Assembly: GCF_964204865.1 (NCBI RefSeq)
Contig: NC_135255.1
Span: 9,391,135-9,455,134 of the forward strand
Length of the DNA stretch: 64,000 nt
Direction: 5' to 3'
Source: Styela clava
Taxonomy: Eukaryota > Chordata > Ascidiacea > Stolidobranchia > Styelidae
Shown: positions 33,444 to 48,200 of the stretch, one piece after another
How positions within the stretch are numbered: position 1 is the first letter of the stretch
How the letters are laid out: every line of letters begins with the position of its first letter
Program-made: the position numbers and the translations under genes
Notes under the pieces: generated by a model
What the model was told of the DNA's origin: nothing
The model's database searches: none
What the model saw: only the letters and a program-made list of their open reading frames with translations

Positions 33444-36212
33444 GCAGGATCAACTACCTTTGAACTCCATGATATCATAATCCATCTTGACATCTTTGTG
33501 TAATAGACAATTGTAATTATTCATCTTGTAAAACTGGAAGTAGAGAACAATTGCAAAATGTGGGGTTATATTATAAATATACTAAATTATGTGGTTCACC
33601 TTTATTGCGTGAAAGGTTGAGTTTTCTACCTGCTAACTAACCACTTCTATTAATTTAATATCAAATTATACACTTTTCATAAAAATACCTTCCAAATTTC
33701 TAATACTGTTGAATACCGTAAATCTTGATTTATAGTTTTATTTAAATCAATCACTAATTTGTGCTTGATTTGATTGATACATTAGGACCATTACAACAAG
33801 TCATTGATATATTTACCACACCAAACCATGTTCAGTTAGATAAGAGGTTCACACAAATGGAGGCAAAAATCTTACATTTAAAGTGTGTTCTCAAGCTCTC
33901 ACTTGGAGAATTTCTGTCATAAAAGCTTATGCAATTGATTCAATCTTTTGTATGGTAGAAATAAGTTTATATTTAAAGCAATACTCAAGCTTTATTAACT
34001 GCCTTAGATTAGACCAGTAGGAAATAGCTTTCTAATCTGGAATTCAATGTAGCATTTTTTTTAATATTTTGGATGAATGTATCTTTTGTCAGGATCATGA
34101 TAATGTCTAATTTTCTTGGTGAAGTCTGGCAGAAGTTATATTTCAGTAATTGACATGGGGGATAAAACTCAATTTTTGTAATATCTTTTCTCAATGTTCA
34201 TTGAAGTTGATCACTATTTGTAGATGGAACATAGGCACATAATTTAACTGGGGATATTTGGTCATCCACCCTAGGTTATGAATATTCAAGTGATTGTTGT
34301 TCATGTTACTCCATGAGCCCATATCATCTGGTAATTATGTTTACTATTTAATGATTATTGCTTATGACAAGGTGTAATTATGAATTGCATTATTATTTAT
34401 TTCTTTAATCTGCCAATAACATCTGCTTCCTAATAACAATGCTACGCCTTTTCATTCCTATTTTATATCTCTCTTGGATGGTTTGAATAGGTTATTTTTT
34501 AAATAGTGTGGACCTTTTAAATTTTTTTGAATTCTTATTCTTCAATTTAGTAGGAAGTTACTTAGCAATGCTAGCCTTCGTGAGGATTTCCTGTAATCCT
34601 AGATTCTGAGCATTTTGTTTTCAATAGGCCCCCTTGACTATATAAAGTTTAATATTGTAACATGTTGGTTAATGAGCTATATTATATAGAATTGATCCTG
34701 TTTATATGATCAAGCTGTTAATTGTCCAGAATATGTGTACAAAAATAGCACTTTTTGATTGCAAAATAATTTAGAGCTTTCTTGCCAATTTATTCAAATT
34801 TTTAATTTTATGTAGGAAGCCAGGCTGTGGAATTTGACAATATTTTAACTTCTGACTCTGGGCTGTAAAAAAAAATTTTACTCTGATTCTAGCCCTGAAC
34901 TCGAAGAAAAGGAAAACCTGGTCATATGCAAACCCTTCTTAATAGACTGTTAAGAGCATTCGGTGAAATTAATGTTTTTTTAAATTTAATAGTTATTACC
35001 ATTTGATGTGTGTAACCCAGACAGAGGTTTGACTCCTGGGAGTTTTAACTCCAGTGAAAACATGTTAATAACTTCGACTCTGACCTCAATGCCTAAGTAA
35101 GAATTGGAGCTAGTTTTGCTCATGTTTAACTGTTTATGTTATATCAGCGGTGCTTGCGTTTTCAATATGATTGCTTGCCTTTAGTGTGATTGTTTCATTC
35201 ACTAATTCTGCCACGAATGTAATTTCTAAAACCATGACGATTTACCAGGCTTTGCAGTTTGGTTAACAAGATATTGGATAGTGCGGCATCCATTATCATT
35301 TTGAGTAATAAAACTTGTAGTGATAACAAAATCATATATCAAAAAGTGCACTTTTTTTGTTTTTGTTTTAAGTTGGTACGTGCAGCAAACGTTTCTAGTT
35401 CGTCATTGTTTCTTAGTTTGCATATTGTCTTGTTTCATTTCAAGTTTCCTCTGTAAAATTATTGCTACAAGTCGTCATTTTGCCACTATTGTACCATCAA
35501 CTATAATACTGTTGCTCAAATCCGTTATGATTTCATTATTATTGTTATTATTTTGTTCCAAAATATTTGCCTAATTAGGCTCGGTGATTTGCTTTAGTTT
35601 CACTCATTATAAATTTATAGATCAATATTGTCATATTGTGGCTAATTTATTTAAAAATCAAAATTAGTATTATTTTTATCTTATCAGACCTCTATCTTAA
35701 GATATTGAATGTATATTTTGCTTGTATTTTGAGTTTGGGTCAAGCATGAGAGACAGACGTAACCCAGCTATTGTGCTGCATTTCCAGACCTATTTCCAAC
35801 TGAATAATTGGGAAAATAACATCCTGAATAGATAAAATATTTGTTCTTAATATTTTTTTTCAGACAACCCACACGTTAGTGACCATTAGCTATCCCAAAA
35901 CTTATTATTCAAAAAAATTTTCTTTCCTTATTTGGAAAATTAATAGACTTACAAACTAAAAAAAAATTTGTTTTGTGAAAGTGAAACCATGTACGATATA
36001 GTATACTTATTACTTACTTACCTGATTTAATTGTAGTAATTTTGAGTTTTGTTTAACAAAGTTACACATTTATGAACTTTCATTGATTCGTTTCTAATTC
36101 TTTTGTGCAATGACAACACTCAGGTTATAGTGTAATTTTTTGTAATTCTCATATTAGTCCTAAAATTTTGATAAGCTAAACGTAATTGAATTGGTAGAGG
36201 GAACCAGAAAGG
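33444..36212. other. Spacer between GPAT-like gene and SPTLC2
   Basis: Very AT-rich, without supportable exons. 34830-35120 carries scattered GACTC(T/C) motifs of the old repeat also seen at 15130 and 46240. The SPTLC2 promoter must lie to the right, but no TATA box or initiator is convincing. Confidence 0.45.
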
Positions 36213-39200
36213 ATGTGTGACACTGAAATGCGACATAGAAATGGTAATGAGAAAATATCTGATACAAAATCCAATGGAACATACAAACATACAAATGGGT
36301 ATTCACACTTAAATGGACATATGAATGGAGACTGTAATGGGAATGCTATCAATATTAAACAGGTTGAGTTTTATATAAAACACCATTGAAGTTATTGTGC
36401 TATTGAGTTTGTTTTACACCAGCTGTTTTTATCAACATTCCCAGTTTTGCAATAGGAAGTCTACTCATCATAGTGACTTGTCTGCGTATGGGATTATGTC
36501 ATTGTGTGAACTGATGAATTTTTAATATAACTATCATGCGGTATAGACATAATTCCCCAAGCAGGCTGTCAAATTCGTAATATGACGCATACATTCAACC
36601 TGTACTTATTGTACATACACTATAAATTTTTTTTATTAGGCCTCCATACAGCATTATTCGACCCAAATTTATAATCATCGGCCGATGCCTGCTCTAAAGT
36701 GTTCTGTCCTAGTAGAATCTCTCCTTAGGGGTCATTCGACCTTGATGACCTTGGAAGTCTTGCCCGCCCCCTTCCGTATATATTTTTATGATTATTGTTG
36801 TTTGCTAGTCACTGTATTATGTACTTGTATCGGAAATATATCATTATCTATCTCTTCTACGTACCGGTAATTAGTAATATTATTTTTTAAGATTTGGTAT
36901 TTTTTCATTTTTGAATAATACTTTTCAGGATACAACAAAACACGAGACCAAACAATTTCAAGAAACATTTGAAGCTACCCCGATCCTTGCAGCAGTTTTA
37001 ACTTACATCAGCTATGCAGTGCTTACACTTTTTGGATTTTTAAGAGATTTCATGAGATTGCGCAAGATTGATAAAACTCTGGGTGCATGTGAGGCTGAAG
37101 ACATGAAGGTATGAAATGATAATGTAGGCTGATTTCAGAACTGCTTTGGATAATAAAGGCTTTAAATCTATGTAGTATAAGACAGTGGTTCTCAAATTTT
37201 TATGATCAGTGGCCTCCCTCCAAAGACTCTCAATTAATAACACTCCTTGGCACCCTGCTTTTTATTATTATAAAAAAAATGGTTCTGATTCCGTGGGTTT
37301 CTTTGGGTATCTATTTGCAGTGTTTAATAATAAAAAACCAAAAGATGAAAGTAAAACGATAAATGCATGACAGTTGTTATCAAAGAATTAAACAAATCAC
37401 CATTAATTTGCTTTAAAACAATGTAGTACTCAGCGGAGGCATTTGCTCGTGGCCCCTAGAGAACCATAACCATGCCCAGTTTGAGAAACCATTTTTACAG
37501 CTGAAGCCTAACTAAATTTCTCATAGAATTGTATAAATTGCTTATAGGACATTTTTATACTTTTAAGAAAAGATTTAATAATAGCTCATTAAACTAAAAC
37601 AAAATGTTTTCTGCAGGACTTTGTTCCTTTATATGCAAGTTTTGAAAGTTTTTACACTCGCAATGTGTACATCAGAATAAGAGATTGTTTCAATAGACCA
37701 ATATGCAGTGTTCCTGGTGCCACAGTTGATATAGCTGATCGCGAAAGTTTGGAATCTGGATGGACAATAAAGTAAGTTGTACTCATTGATACGTTGATGA
37801 TATCTTTATTCTTTAGCTTCATATTGAGTACTGGTTTTACCAATGATACTTTTCTATCAAATGACTTCTCCGCATAGCCTACCAAATTTATTGCACGCTG
37901 GTCGAGGTGGTTGGCATGGGATTTGAACCCAAGTGTAACCCGCGATGCCAATTCAGTTATTAATAAGTTTAACGCAGTGGTCGGCAAACTTTCTGTACTC
38001 ACGGGCCGCATATACACATTTCCGGTAGCGTACGGGCTGTATTAATTTCTGCCTGCGAACATTCGCCACATTAAACCTAAAATTATGGTGCACCCGCACC
38101 TTCTATTGCTGTGTTACAATGAGACGTTTATGTCGCCTTTTTTAATATATATTATCAAACAATAAATTGTTTTTATTTACTTAATGTTTTTTCTGTACCA
38201 TGGCCAAAGTGTTGAAATCAAATGACAACCTTGTTGCCCCGCAGTACGTGGTCCAAATGGCAATCTGACAAGCGAGTACAAAATTTATTGTGAGTGTAAT
38301 ACATTTCATAGAAAGCTGTTGCACAGAGCAGTGGCGCAACCTGGAGTCTCGAATTTCATATTTGCAGTGACACGTTCTGTAATGACTTTTAACATAACTG
38401 CGATGCTGACTTGGCATATCGAGCAAACCGGTTATGAAATGCGAGTGGAAGAAAAATATTTTCCAAGCCAAGCACTTCGCAATGTTCGGCCCTCAACGCG
38501 AACTCCCATCTGTTCCTAGAGGGAAACAAAATTCCCATATTTATGTTTTAAAAATCAAAATAAACTCATTTTGAAAATCAGAACCAACATCAAGTAATTG
38601 CCATATAACACAGAACTGACGCTGCAGAAAAGCGCCCTACAGCTGCATTTGTTACTGCACAAATCCATATAGAGACAATGATAAATTTATAATTAATTTT
38701 TGTATTATGCATTTAAAGTCGGGACGTTCGAGGGCCGCAAAATATTAGCCGAATACGGCCGCAGGCCGCATTTTGCCGACCCCTGGTTTAACGCTTTAAG
38801 TTTAACCATTGGTTTATCATGCGATATTAGTCATCATAATGTTTTATGTCAAGATCAGCAAAATAACAGTTTATGTCATAAAGCAATAATAAATGCTTAT
38901 GAATGTATTTTAATTACAGCAATATTTCTATTATGATTATGAGTTGATCTGTACTTGCAACAATTTCTATCATCAAATTTGAAATAGGTTTACTACACAA
39001 GTTCAATCAATTACCTGGGAGTTTTATTTCTTTTTACGACTTCCAACAATACAGCTGCCATTAGTGGATTTTAATTGCCATTGTTTATAAATAATAAAAA
39101 ATTCACTGCTGATAAATAGGTTAGAAGACATGTGTGATGTGTGACTCTCTTATTGTATTTTATTCATTTTAATTGATAACTATTCGAGTCGCGAAGGCGG

Positions 39201-42200
39201 TCGTTATGTACTCTCATGAAAAATAGAAATGACAAAACAAAGGATTAGCTCATCAAAGATACATAAACATAAGAAAATATAACAGTTCAATAAGAACCCA
39301 ATAAGGGATGGGCTTTTTGACATATGAAGGTGATATATAATGAAGGGGAAATTTAAAACCACCTGTTATTCAATTTATTAAATTCCACACCAATTTTTTT
39401 CACCACTTCAGCTCAAGTGCCTATAAGGATAAGGAGAAAAGCTCCTTCGAAATTAAAGTTGAAAAAGTTACCAAGAAATCTTGAGCCACAAGATAATTTA
39501 TGTGGATATTTTAATCTGAGCATAACTCAAACAATTGAAATGTTTTGAAACTACCTGGACCTGTTATTCGATTTCTTAAATTTCGCGCCAATTTTTTCAA
39601 GCAATTTAGCTCGAGGGAAGATTACAAGTGTTTATATTAATCAGTTACTAAAAAATCTTGGGCTACGAGCTAATTTATGTGTATTTTTTCAGTTTGGAAT
39701 AATTTCTAGTTTTATTTATAACCCGAGCATAACTCAAACAGTAGGTCCTATAATATTTATTAGAATTGGAATTCTCATTTTTTTTCTACTTGTGGCTCCC
39801 ATAATTTGCTCTCAATTTCAAATACTTGTGACTGTGAGTCATGACTAAATTCTTATAACAACAATATTGAAATTTTATATATCCATCTAAAAGTGCTTGC
39901 CAGTAAGTTGGCGAATACGAATCCCCTTTGCTTCTAAGCATGACTGTTTTTTAAGAAAATTTTCCTTAATAAAAAAAGTCTCTCGTAAAATGGAATTCTT
40001 TTTATCGAATTCTTCTATAGCCTATATTAAGCATTATTAATAAATGTTGACTTTTTATTAATTTTTGCTTGGTACCTTCTTAATTCAGCTACACTGGCCG
40101 TGTTCACAAAGATGTCGTGAATTTGGGCTCCTATAACTACCTCGGTTTTGCTGAAAAAACAGGACCATGTTCTGAAGATGCAATTGAAAGTGTGAAACAG
40201 TATGGAGCAGGAGTTTGTAGCTCGAGACAAGAAATTGGTAGGTTGATAAATTATTGTATATTTTGTTGTTTTTTATAGCCAACTAGAAAGAATGGAAGTT
40301 TCTCTCAGGACTGTCCATAGCAAATCGAATATTTAAAATGATGATTTATAATCAATAGGACAGTAAATAGTTTAGGAATAATTTAGAATACTTGCATCTT
40401 GAAATTTGCCATGCCATAGTCGGACAAAGCGAAATAGATTTTACTTAACTTGTGACAATGTAAAAAGTAGAAAATCAGACAAAAAATGCATATTTTATAT
40501 ATATGGGTAAATATATTTGCAGAGACAGGATATTACTAAATTCAATTTTTAATAATAATAAAGACAAATTTTGCTGATGTAGTTATGATTCAGTTTCAGT
40601 ATATAGATAAGGTTACAGATTAGAGATATGTAATTTAATAACAGTTTTATAATAAAGCCATCTAAAATACGAAAATGTTAAATCATAATCATCAAAACAT
40701 GAGTTTGAGCGCTTCAACCCAAAAAGTTGAAACTTGAAAAAATATTGAGAAAGTGAGAAAATCACTACTCCTATAGCCTTTTTTGAAATACATTGGTGAA
40801 TATCGCTTCAAACTTTAATTAGTAAACCAGCTCAAAAACATTTGTCTTTGTATTTTTCTCAGATAACATTTCTAGCAAATATCTACTTTTGCTTCAGTAC
40901 ACAAGAATAAAGGAGATATTTATTGTGTGTGATATTTTATGAAATTGAATATTCATATTATGGTACTAGTTGTGATGGGACTTGCCTACGCACAAAACTG
41001 AACTATAGGAAATAAGTGCTGGTATTATGAGTCATACTGATAACAAAATTTCCTTTTGGCTTATTTGTGTCAAAAACTACAATTATAAATTTTTAACTGT
41101 ATTTTTATTGTTGTCAAAGGGAAATTTTTTTATTTTAATTTTAAATCCATGTATCATAGCTCCTTCCATCCTTTGGAATGGTGCTCATCTCAATCTTTAT
41201 ATGTGGGGTGTAATTTATCTATAATGTGCAAGCTATTCTGGCAAGACTTTAATTCTATCAAGCAATAATAGTATACTAATGGTATTTATTAAACCGTATA
41301 TCAGAGACGTGCACCGACATATAACCCACATAGTATCAATGAACTGTCAAATGCAGGCACTAAAAAGATATATTATATTGATTGGTGTAATTTTTGTGTC
41401 ATTTTCAACGTCAACCACAGATTATTTGCAATATATCCAATATTACACATTGAAAATATTTTCAAATATAAATAATGCACAAGCGACTTGTATTGAATCA
41501 TTAGATATTCTGTTATCAATTCAATCTTGGCAAATCAATCATAAAGTGACTTCATATTATGCGTTGGAATTTTTGACATGACATACATTCCATACCAGAG
41601 AAATCATGCATTATGATATATGATACTAATTGATTTCGTGGCTGATATATTATCTTGAAAATAGTCTGCATTGAAATTTGGTAACAAATATCCTTGTTAC
41701 TTGTTAGTATATTATTAACCTAAAGAAGTTGGTTCATCAGTTGTATGTAATTAATATGAATGGCAATTAATTAGGGGAATTGATGGAATGGAAATACTTT
41801 TTCCGGTGTAAAATAATTGTGAAATCATGTTTTACCTCAAAGTAGAAATGCGTAAAACTGGATTTCAATTTGATACAGAAAAGTCACGTTCATCATTCTA
41901 TAAGCCATGTTTTAAGTTGAAATCTAAGACGTGGAATCGCTTTTTTTAGTGTCACATATGAAAACAAGAATATGATGTTCCCCTTGAAATATTGTAATTT
42001 GTAATTATTACATTATTTTCCAATCTTTTTTAATATATTCTTTTCTTTGCCTATTTTGAAGTTCTTCATTCCCTTGCTATGCATAAAAACTATGTTTCTG
42101 TCAGTTGTTAAATCTCTATATAATGTATCATTAGATAGTGTTGTGCGCAACTGACCCACACGATTTGAGTAGTATTTACATTCGCATAAATATTTATTTC

Positions 42201-45200
42201 GAATATAATATTGAGTATAAATTTTTTTTTTAAAACTACATGCAAATACCAAGATAAATTCCCCCCCCCCCCCCCCCCAAAAAAGACTAAATTTCATTAT
42301 TGTGAGAATTTCCTCGCTGGTTGATAAACAATGAATTATTCGATGGGTTAGTAGCATTGTTAATGACATTTTCATTCTTTCCAAATGAAGCTTAGCAATA
42401 AGTTGTAGATTTGATTTAATTATATTTATTTGTTTATTAAACTAATAGACCTATAATACTATTGCAAGTAATATTTCAAAGCCAAATAATTGATTTCTAA
42501 AAACTGTGTCTGTATTTAAAAATTCACTTCGTGCCCTGCATCGCTTGTGAAAAAAGTTCATACATTGCTTTGTCATATCCCTTACTTTTGTAGTCTATCT
42601 TTATAACCAATATTTGTTTAACTATTGTTAGCACAAAGAATATTGAAAGAAAAAGCAAGTCATCTATAGCTTTCAATATAAGATTGGGGTGTTCGGGTAA
42701 CACAAACAAAAATATAAGGAGAAATGAATTTTTTTCATTTGTTCCCTATGTCGTTAGATAATTGAGACTAACCAGTGTTCAACGGAACATACGGCACGTA
42801 TAGTTTTGAAAATGTAATTAATATCAGTAAAATTTCAATTTTTTTGAGTCAAGTGGCTGAACTCTACTTTGACAAATATATAGGAAGGAAATAGATATCA
42901 GCCTAATTCTTTCACAAAGAGGAAAAATGAAACATACAATTTATTTAACATGCAGAAAATCTGTAACAAGATAGACATATTGTTCCAGTACAGATATAAC
43001 ATTTTTTTAAATGTTACGCTATTGGTCTTTCTGATCAATAATCAGCACCAAAATAATTTGTATATTATAATTATAAAGAGTGTTATTTAGTGAAATCATG
43101 AATGTGAAGTTTTTCGTTAATTGACGAAGTATATTTTTTTCACCATTTATTTCAAATGGATTGAGTATTCAAAAAATTCACAGTAACATAAATCTTGACT
43201 TTGTTCCTGCAGAATAAAATCCTCATCCTGTTTCCATAGATTCTAACCAATAAAAATATACAGTCCTGTATGAAGTGAAAGTACTGTGATGTGCTTCGAT
43301 TAACTGGGTACATCATAGAGGTATTTTAATTAAAGTAAAAAAACTCAAACACTGATCAAAATAAAACAAATCTGGTTAAGATAGATTAAGAACTGACTTC
43401 ATAACAAAATTGAAATTGTATTGCCACTTTATGAACACCCCGTGTGTAAATTATATAACATAGAATATTTATAATCGATTCCATATAGAGCCAGGTTTTT
43501 CTTAGAAGTAAAAGTGTTTTGCAAGATAACTGTTAGTCTGTTATGCCTCATTGCAGTGGTGTTTTCATAATTGCATAATTCTGAAAGCTCCTTTGGGAAT
43601 CATTAGTCAGTTATTATTGCTGAGCTGTTAAAATCACTTTCCCAATCTTATTTATTCTACATCTTAGACGGACATATAAATATATTTATGAAAATTGCAT
43701 TATTCAAAGTTTAATTGTGAATTGAAATATATTTTCTTTAGTTATCATTTAGACAGGACTTTGAACGTATGAACATAATACGGTAATGATATATATTTTT
43801 ATTGCAGCCTGAACTTTGCACTCGGCAAATGTTGATATGTCAGATTATATTGCAGCGTTTCTGCAATAAATTTGAAATTGTGTTCAATTGTGCTACCATG
43901 ATTGGCCCAAATTTAATATTTTACTATTCACAATATGATATTAAAAATGATTTTGGATAGTGAACAGTGATTTTATTCCAAAATCTGAACTTAAAGTTGT
44001 TTTTAAATATATTCATATATACAATCAGTTTTAGACATTGATCACTGGTTAGCAATTCTTAGAAGGTATCATCTACAGCCCCTAGTATTAGATTTCTAAA
44101 CAAAATCTGTGTTTTCAATTATTTATAGCACGCCTTCAGGCTATTGAGCTAAACATATTCTATTTAAAATTATACTTAGAAACATATACAATGTGTTGGA
44201 GGCATTGTTATATTTAGTGCCAACGTTTTTGTATGTTTCACAACCAAGTTAAACGAATATTTGAAATTATCTCAAACTTCGGACATTTGTCTATATTTTA
44301 TACATTATAAAGTAAATGGAATTAATAGGTTCTTGATTTAATTTCAAATTTATATTTTTGAACACTATGGATTGGTTTGCAAATTAGTTGTTTAGTTATC
44401 GAGGTTGTTGTGGTGTGAAAATAATAAATTTTTCGCAACTAATGGAGCAATCAATTTCAAATTTTCAATGCTGAAAGAAGGAAGGAGTTAATATAAGTCT
44501 ATTATTTTTTAAATTATCTCTGAATTCTAGTTTGCGTCAATACGTTCAGCAAAACAGCTATATCCAAAATTTTCTGTTTTCAGGTAATCTTGACATTCAC
44601 GAAGAACTTGAAGAAGTTGTTGCAAATTATCTTGGAGTTGAATCCTGTCTTGCATTCGGAATGGGTTTCGCTACAAATTCAATGAATATTCCTTGTCTCG
44701 TTGACAAAGGTTGTTTGATTTTCAGTGATGAATTGAATCATGCTTCATTAGTATTGGGTTGCAGGTAACGTATTGTTGTTTGAAATTCTATTGTTCTTTA
44801 TTGACAACCATGTTTTGAATTAAACAATGGATCATAACAAACTTATGAACAAAAGTTGTTTTGGGTGGACATAAACAAGTGGTTCTCAAACTTTTATGAT
44901 CATTGGCCCCTTTTCAAAGGCTATCGACACTTGTGAGACATGTTGTTCTCTAAAAATACCTACCAGTATTTATTGCAAAAATGACCTAACATAGGGCCTT
45001 CCGGAAGGCCCTCTTCAAGTCAAATTATCCTTAATAATAAAAAGAGATCAAGAGAAAAATTACACATATTTCTCATTGTCAAATAATTAAACATATTGCA
45101 TTTGATTTACTTTAAATGGAGTGATTGTGAATGGTACCTTATCGTCCCCAGAGAATCAATTAATGATCCCAATAGACGATTTGAATGAGTCTGAGAAATC

Positions 45201-48200
45201 CTGTTGAACCTTGGGAACCGTGCAGTCTGGGAAACCCCGTTGAACCTTGGGAACCGTGCAGTCTTTTCTTTGCTATGATCTCATTCTATCTTAATTCTAG
45301 ATTGTCTGGAGCCACAACACGAGTTTTTAAACATAATAACATGGAGGATTTGGAACAGAAACTTCGAAATGCAATTGTTTCAGGACAACCACGTACTCAT
45401 AGACCTTGGAAAAAGATTCTCATCATTGTGGAAGGCGTATACAGGTGATTAAATAAAAAAATTCACATTTTATTAAGGTTATTTATTCGCATTGAGCTGT
45501 TCGCAAGTTACACATCTTGAGTTCGGTTCTCTGGCCCCCATCTCACCCAGGGTGACCCAGCATTTCCTAGGCAATCCTTCTAAAAGTAATAGCTTATTAC
45601 ATATCGTTGCGTATCAGTGGTGGCGGTTTTGTGTGAGAAATAAGAAGACTATTGAAACGTATTGATAATATCATATATACTTGTTAGCAACATATGTTTA
45701 TGCTAGCAGGAAAGTATTTTTATACAGCATCTTCGTTTAAAACAAATCACAAGTATAAATAAATCTCAAGTAATTTTAAAAATTCTTTACCTAAAAACTA
45801 ACAAAATATCTTGATTTTTTAGCATGGAAGGTTCTATAATCAATCTACCAGGAGTCATTAAACTAAAAAAGAAATACAGCGCTTATGTTTACTTGGACGA
45901 AGCACACAGTATCGGAGCAATAGGAAAGAGTGGTCGAGGTGTCACAGAGTATTTTGGTGTTGATCCAAATGATGTTGATATTATGATGGGAACTTTTACC
46001 AAGAGTTTTGGAGCTGCTGGTGGCTATATTGGTGGAAGAAGGGTATGCTCCTTTTTCGGCTTTCTAACTATATTTTTTTAACTGGCCCAGATAATTTGAT
46101 ATATAAAACTGAAATGACTGGTAACTGGTAAGGTATTTTGTTTAAAATAGGATGGTAAAATCATCATTTTTGATCATTTTGCTTTACATTATATTTAAAA
46201 TAGTTTTGGTGGTAAGTCTTTAAACTTGGTTGGCGATTACTGGTCAACTGAGTTTTGAGCTGAGTCCGAAGTTGAGTAAATTACTGAGTTAAGTCTCACT
46301 GGCGGTTAGTTAGTACAAGTCATCTAATTTAGATAACTCTAGTCACTCGGTTTCTTTGTTAATATTGTTTCAAGTCTAAAACTTAAGTTGAGTCCGTTAC
46401 TCAATGATAACGGGTACCATTACGAGTCAAGTCGATGATCCGAGATCCCAAAACTGCTCTTAAATCATTTAGAATTGATTTATATCAATTCAATTCAACA
46501 ATTCAGAATATAACGTATGATGCGTTAATAAAAAATATCTTTTTCCAGTGAAATCAGCCTGATTTAAAAATGTAGTGGTGATCTAGCAACACGGTGTAGT
46601 TTATTTTCATTAATCTGTTCTTCATATCTATTCAGGATCTAGTTGAACATTTACGCAAACATTCTCATTCAACTTCCTATGCAACATCAATGGCTCCTGC
46701 AGTTGTTCAACAGGTGCTTGTTTTTTTTTAATTTTATTTACAGCAGAAATTGTAATACTGTTATTTGCAAGAATTTAATGGTAATTTTATAGGGTTCATA
46801 GTTTCAATATTATGAACGGCAATTTAAAACTAAAAGTATACGAAGGTGTTCGTCCTAGTAAAGCATGACTTTTCCTTTAAACATATCCCAATCTATATTA
46901 TTGCACCATTTGTCAGATAAAAAGCCATTGGTTCAAATAGTTATATCTCATCTCTCCGAAGCTTTCTTATTAGAGAGAATTCTACTGTTAGGAGTTATTT
47001 TTGGTAAAGTGGGATAGACCAAAGTTTGGAAATACAATAATTTTTTAATAATCCCAGGGATTGTAAAAACAAAATAATCCACTATTCAGAGTACAATCTA
47101 AAATGATATTTTTCAAACACAGAATCTATTCTCTATTGGGTCATATTTATTAACAAAGCACAAATAGAAACCAATTAGTATTTAATGATTTTGCATTTGG
47201 TAATACAGGACACTAGAGTTGATAATTGTATAATTTAATAATTGTATAAAATAATTTGTTGCGTTTGCTATTTTTTTAGTTTCAGAAATAAAATAAAGGC
47301 ATGTTTGTTCATATTGCAAATGCAAGACTTTATTTACTTAGTCAAAATAACTTTTTTATAATCAAATATTCCTGTATTCTAAATTATTCAAAAAATCGAG
47401 AACTTAATATTTAATTAATACATTAAACTTCAAATAGATTCGAATACAATGCTTAGAATGGCAATTTTAAATTTTCAATAAATATTACAGATATTAAGAT
47501 CTTATTAAAAGGATTTCCTGCTCAATATAATACCTGTTGACTTCATGGATTATCGTTATGATTCAATGAAGCATGATTTCTAGACTGCATTTATAATTAA
47601 TCATAATCTTCACATGTTTATTCAGCATTTCCTGTATGGATTACTCATTTTTAATTGATGATGGGAGTTGTAGAATATACATGCACTTTTACTCTGGGTT
47701 AATACTTCTCAATTAATTAAAATATCAGATAATCTTATCAAATTATAAATATTAATTGTAATTGTGAAATCATATTTGTCAGAAAAATTCGAGTATTTTT
47801 CAGAATGAAATAACGAGGGTGTCACAGAGTGGTCCTCTGGGGCTGTAAACCAAAGGTATTCACCAACTGCTGTTCGCAATGACCATAATATTAATTGAAC
47901 TGTGATTTGGTTAAATCTTCACCTGTAGCGCATTTATTTTTTTTCTTTCGCCTATTGGCTTTTTTATTATCAAGTGTGGCGCCTAAATTTACTGATTAAA
48001 ATGAGTTCAAAGCAACTACCCGGTAGGTATTAACATTTTTGACTAAAATTATTACTTTTACTTTTATATTTTTAGATTTTGACGTGCATGAAATTGATTG
48101 ATGACCCTAACGATGGACATAAACGAATTAAAAAACTTGCTGAAAATTCAAGACTTTTTAGACAAGGACTTAAGAAAGCTGGATTCATTGTTTATGGAAA

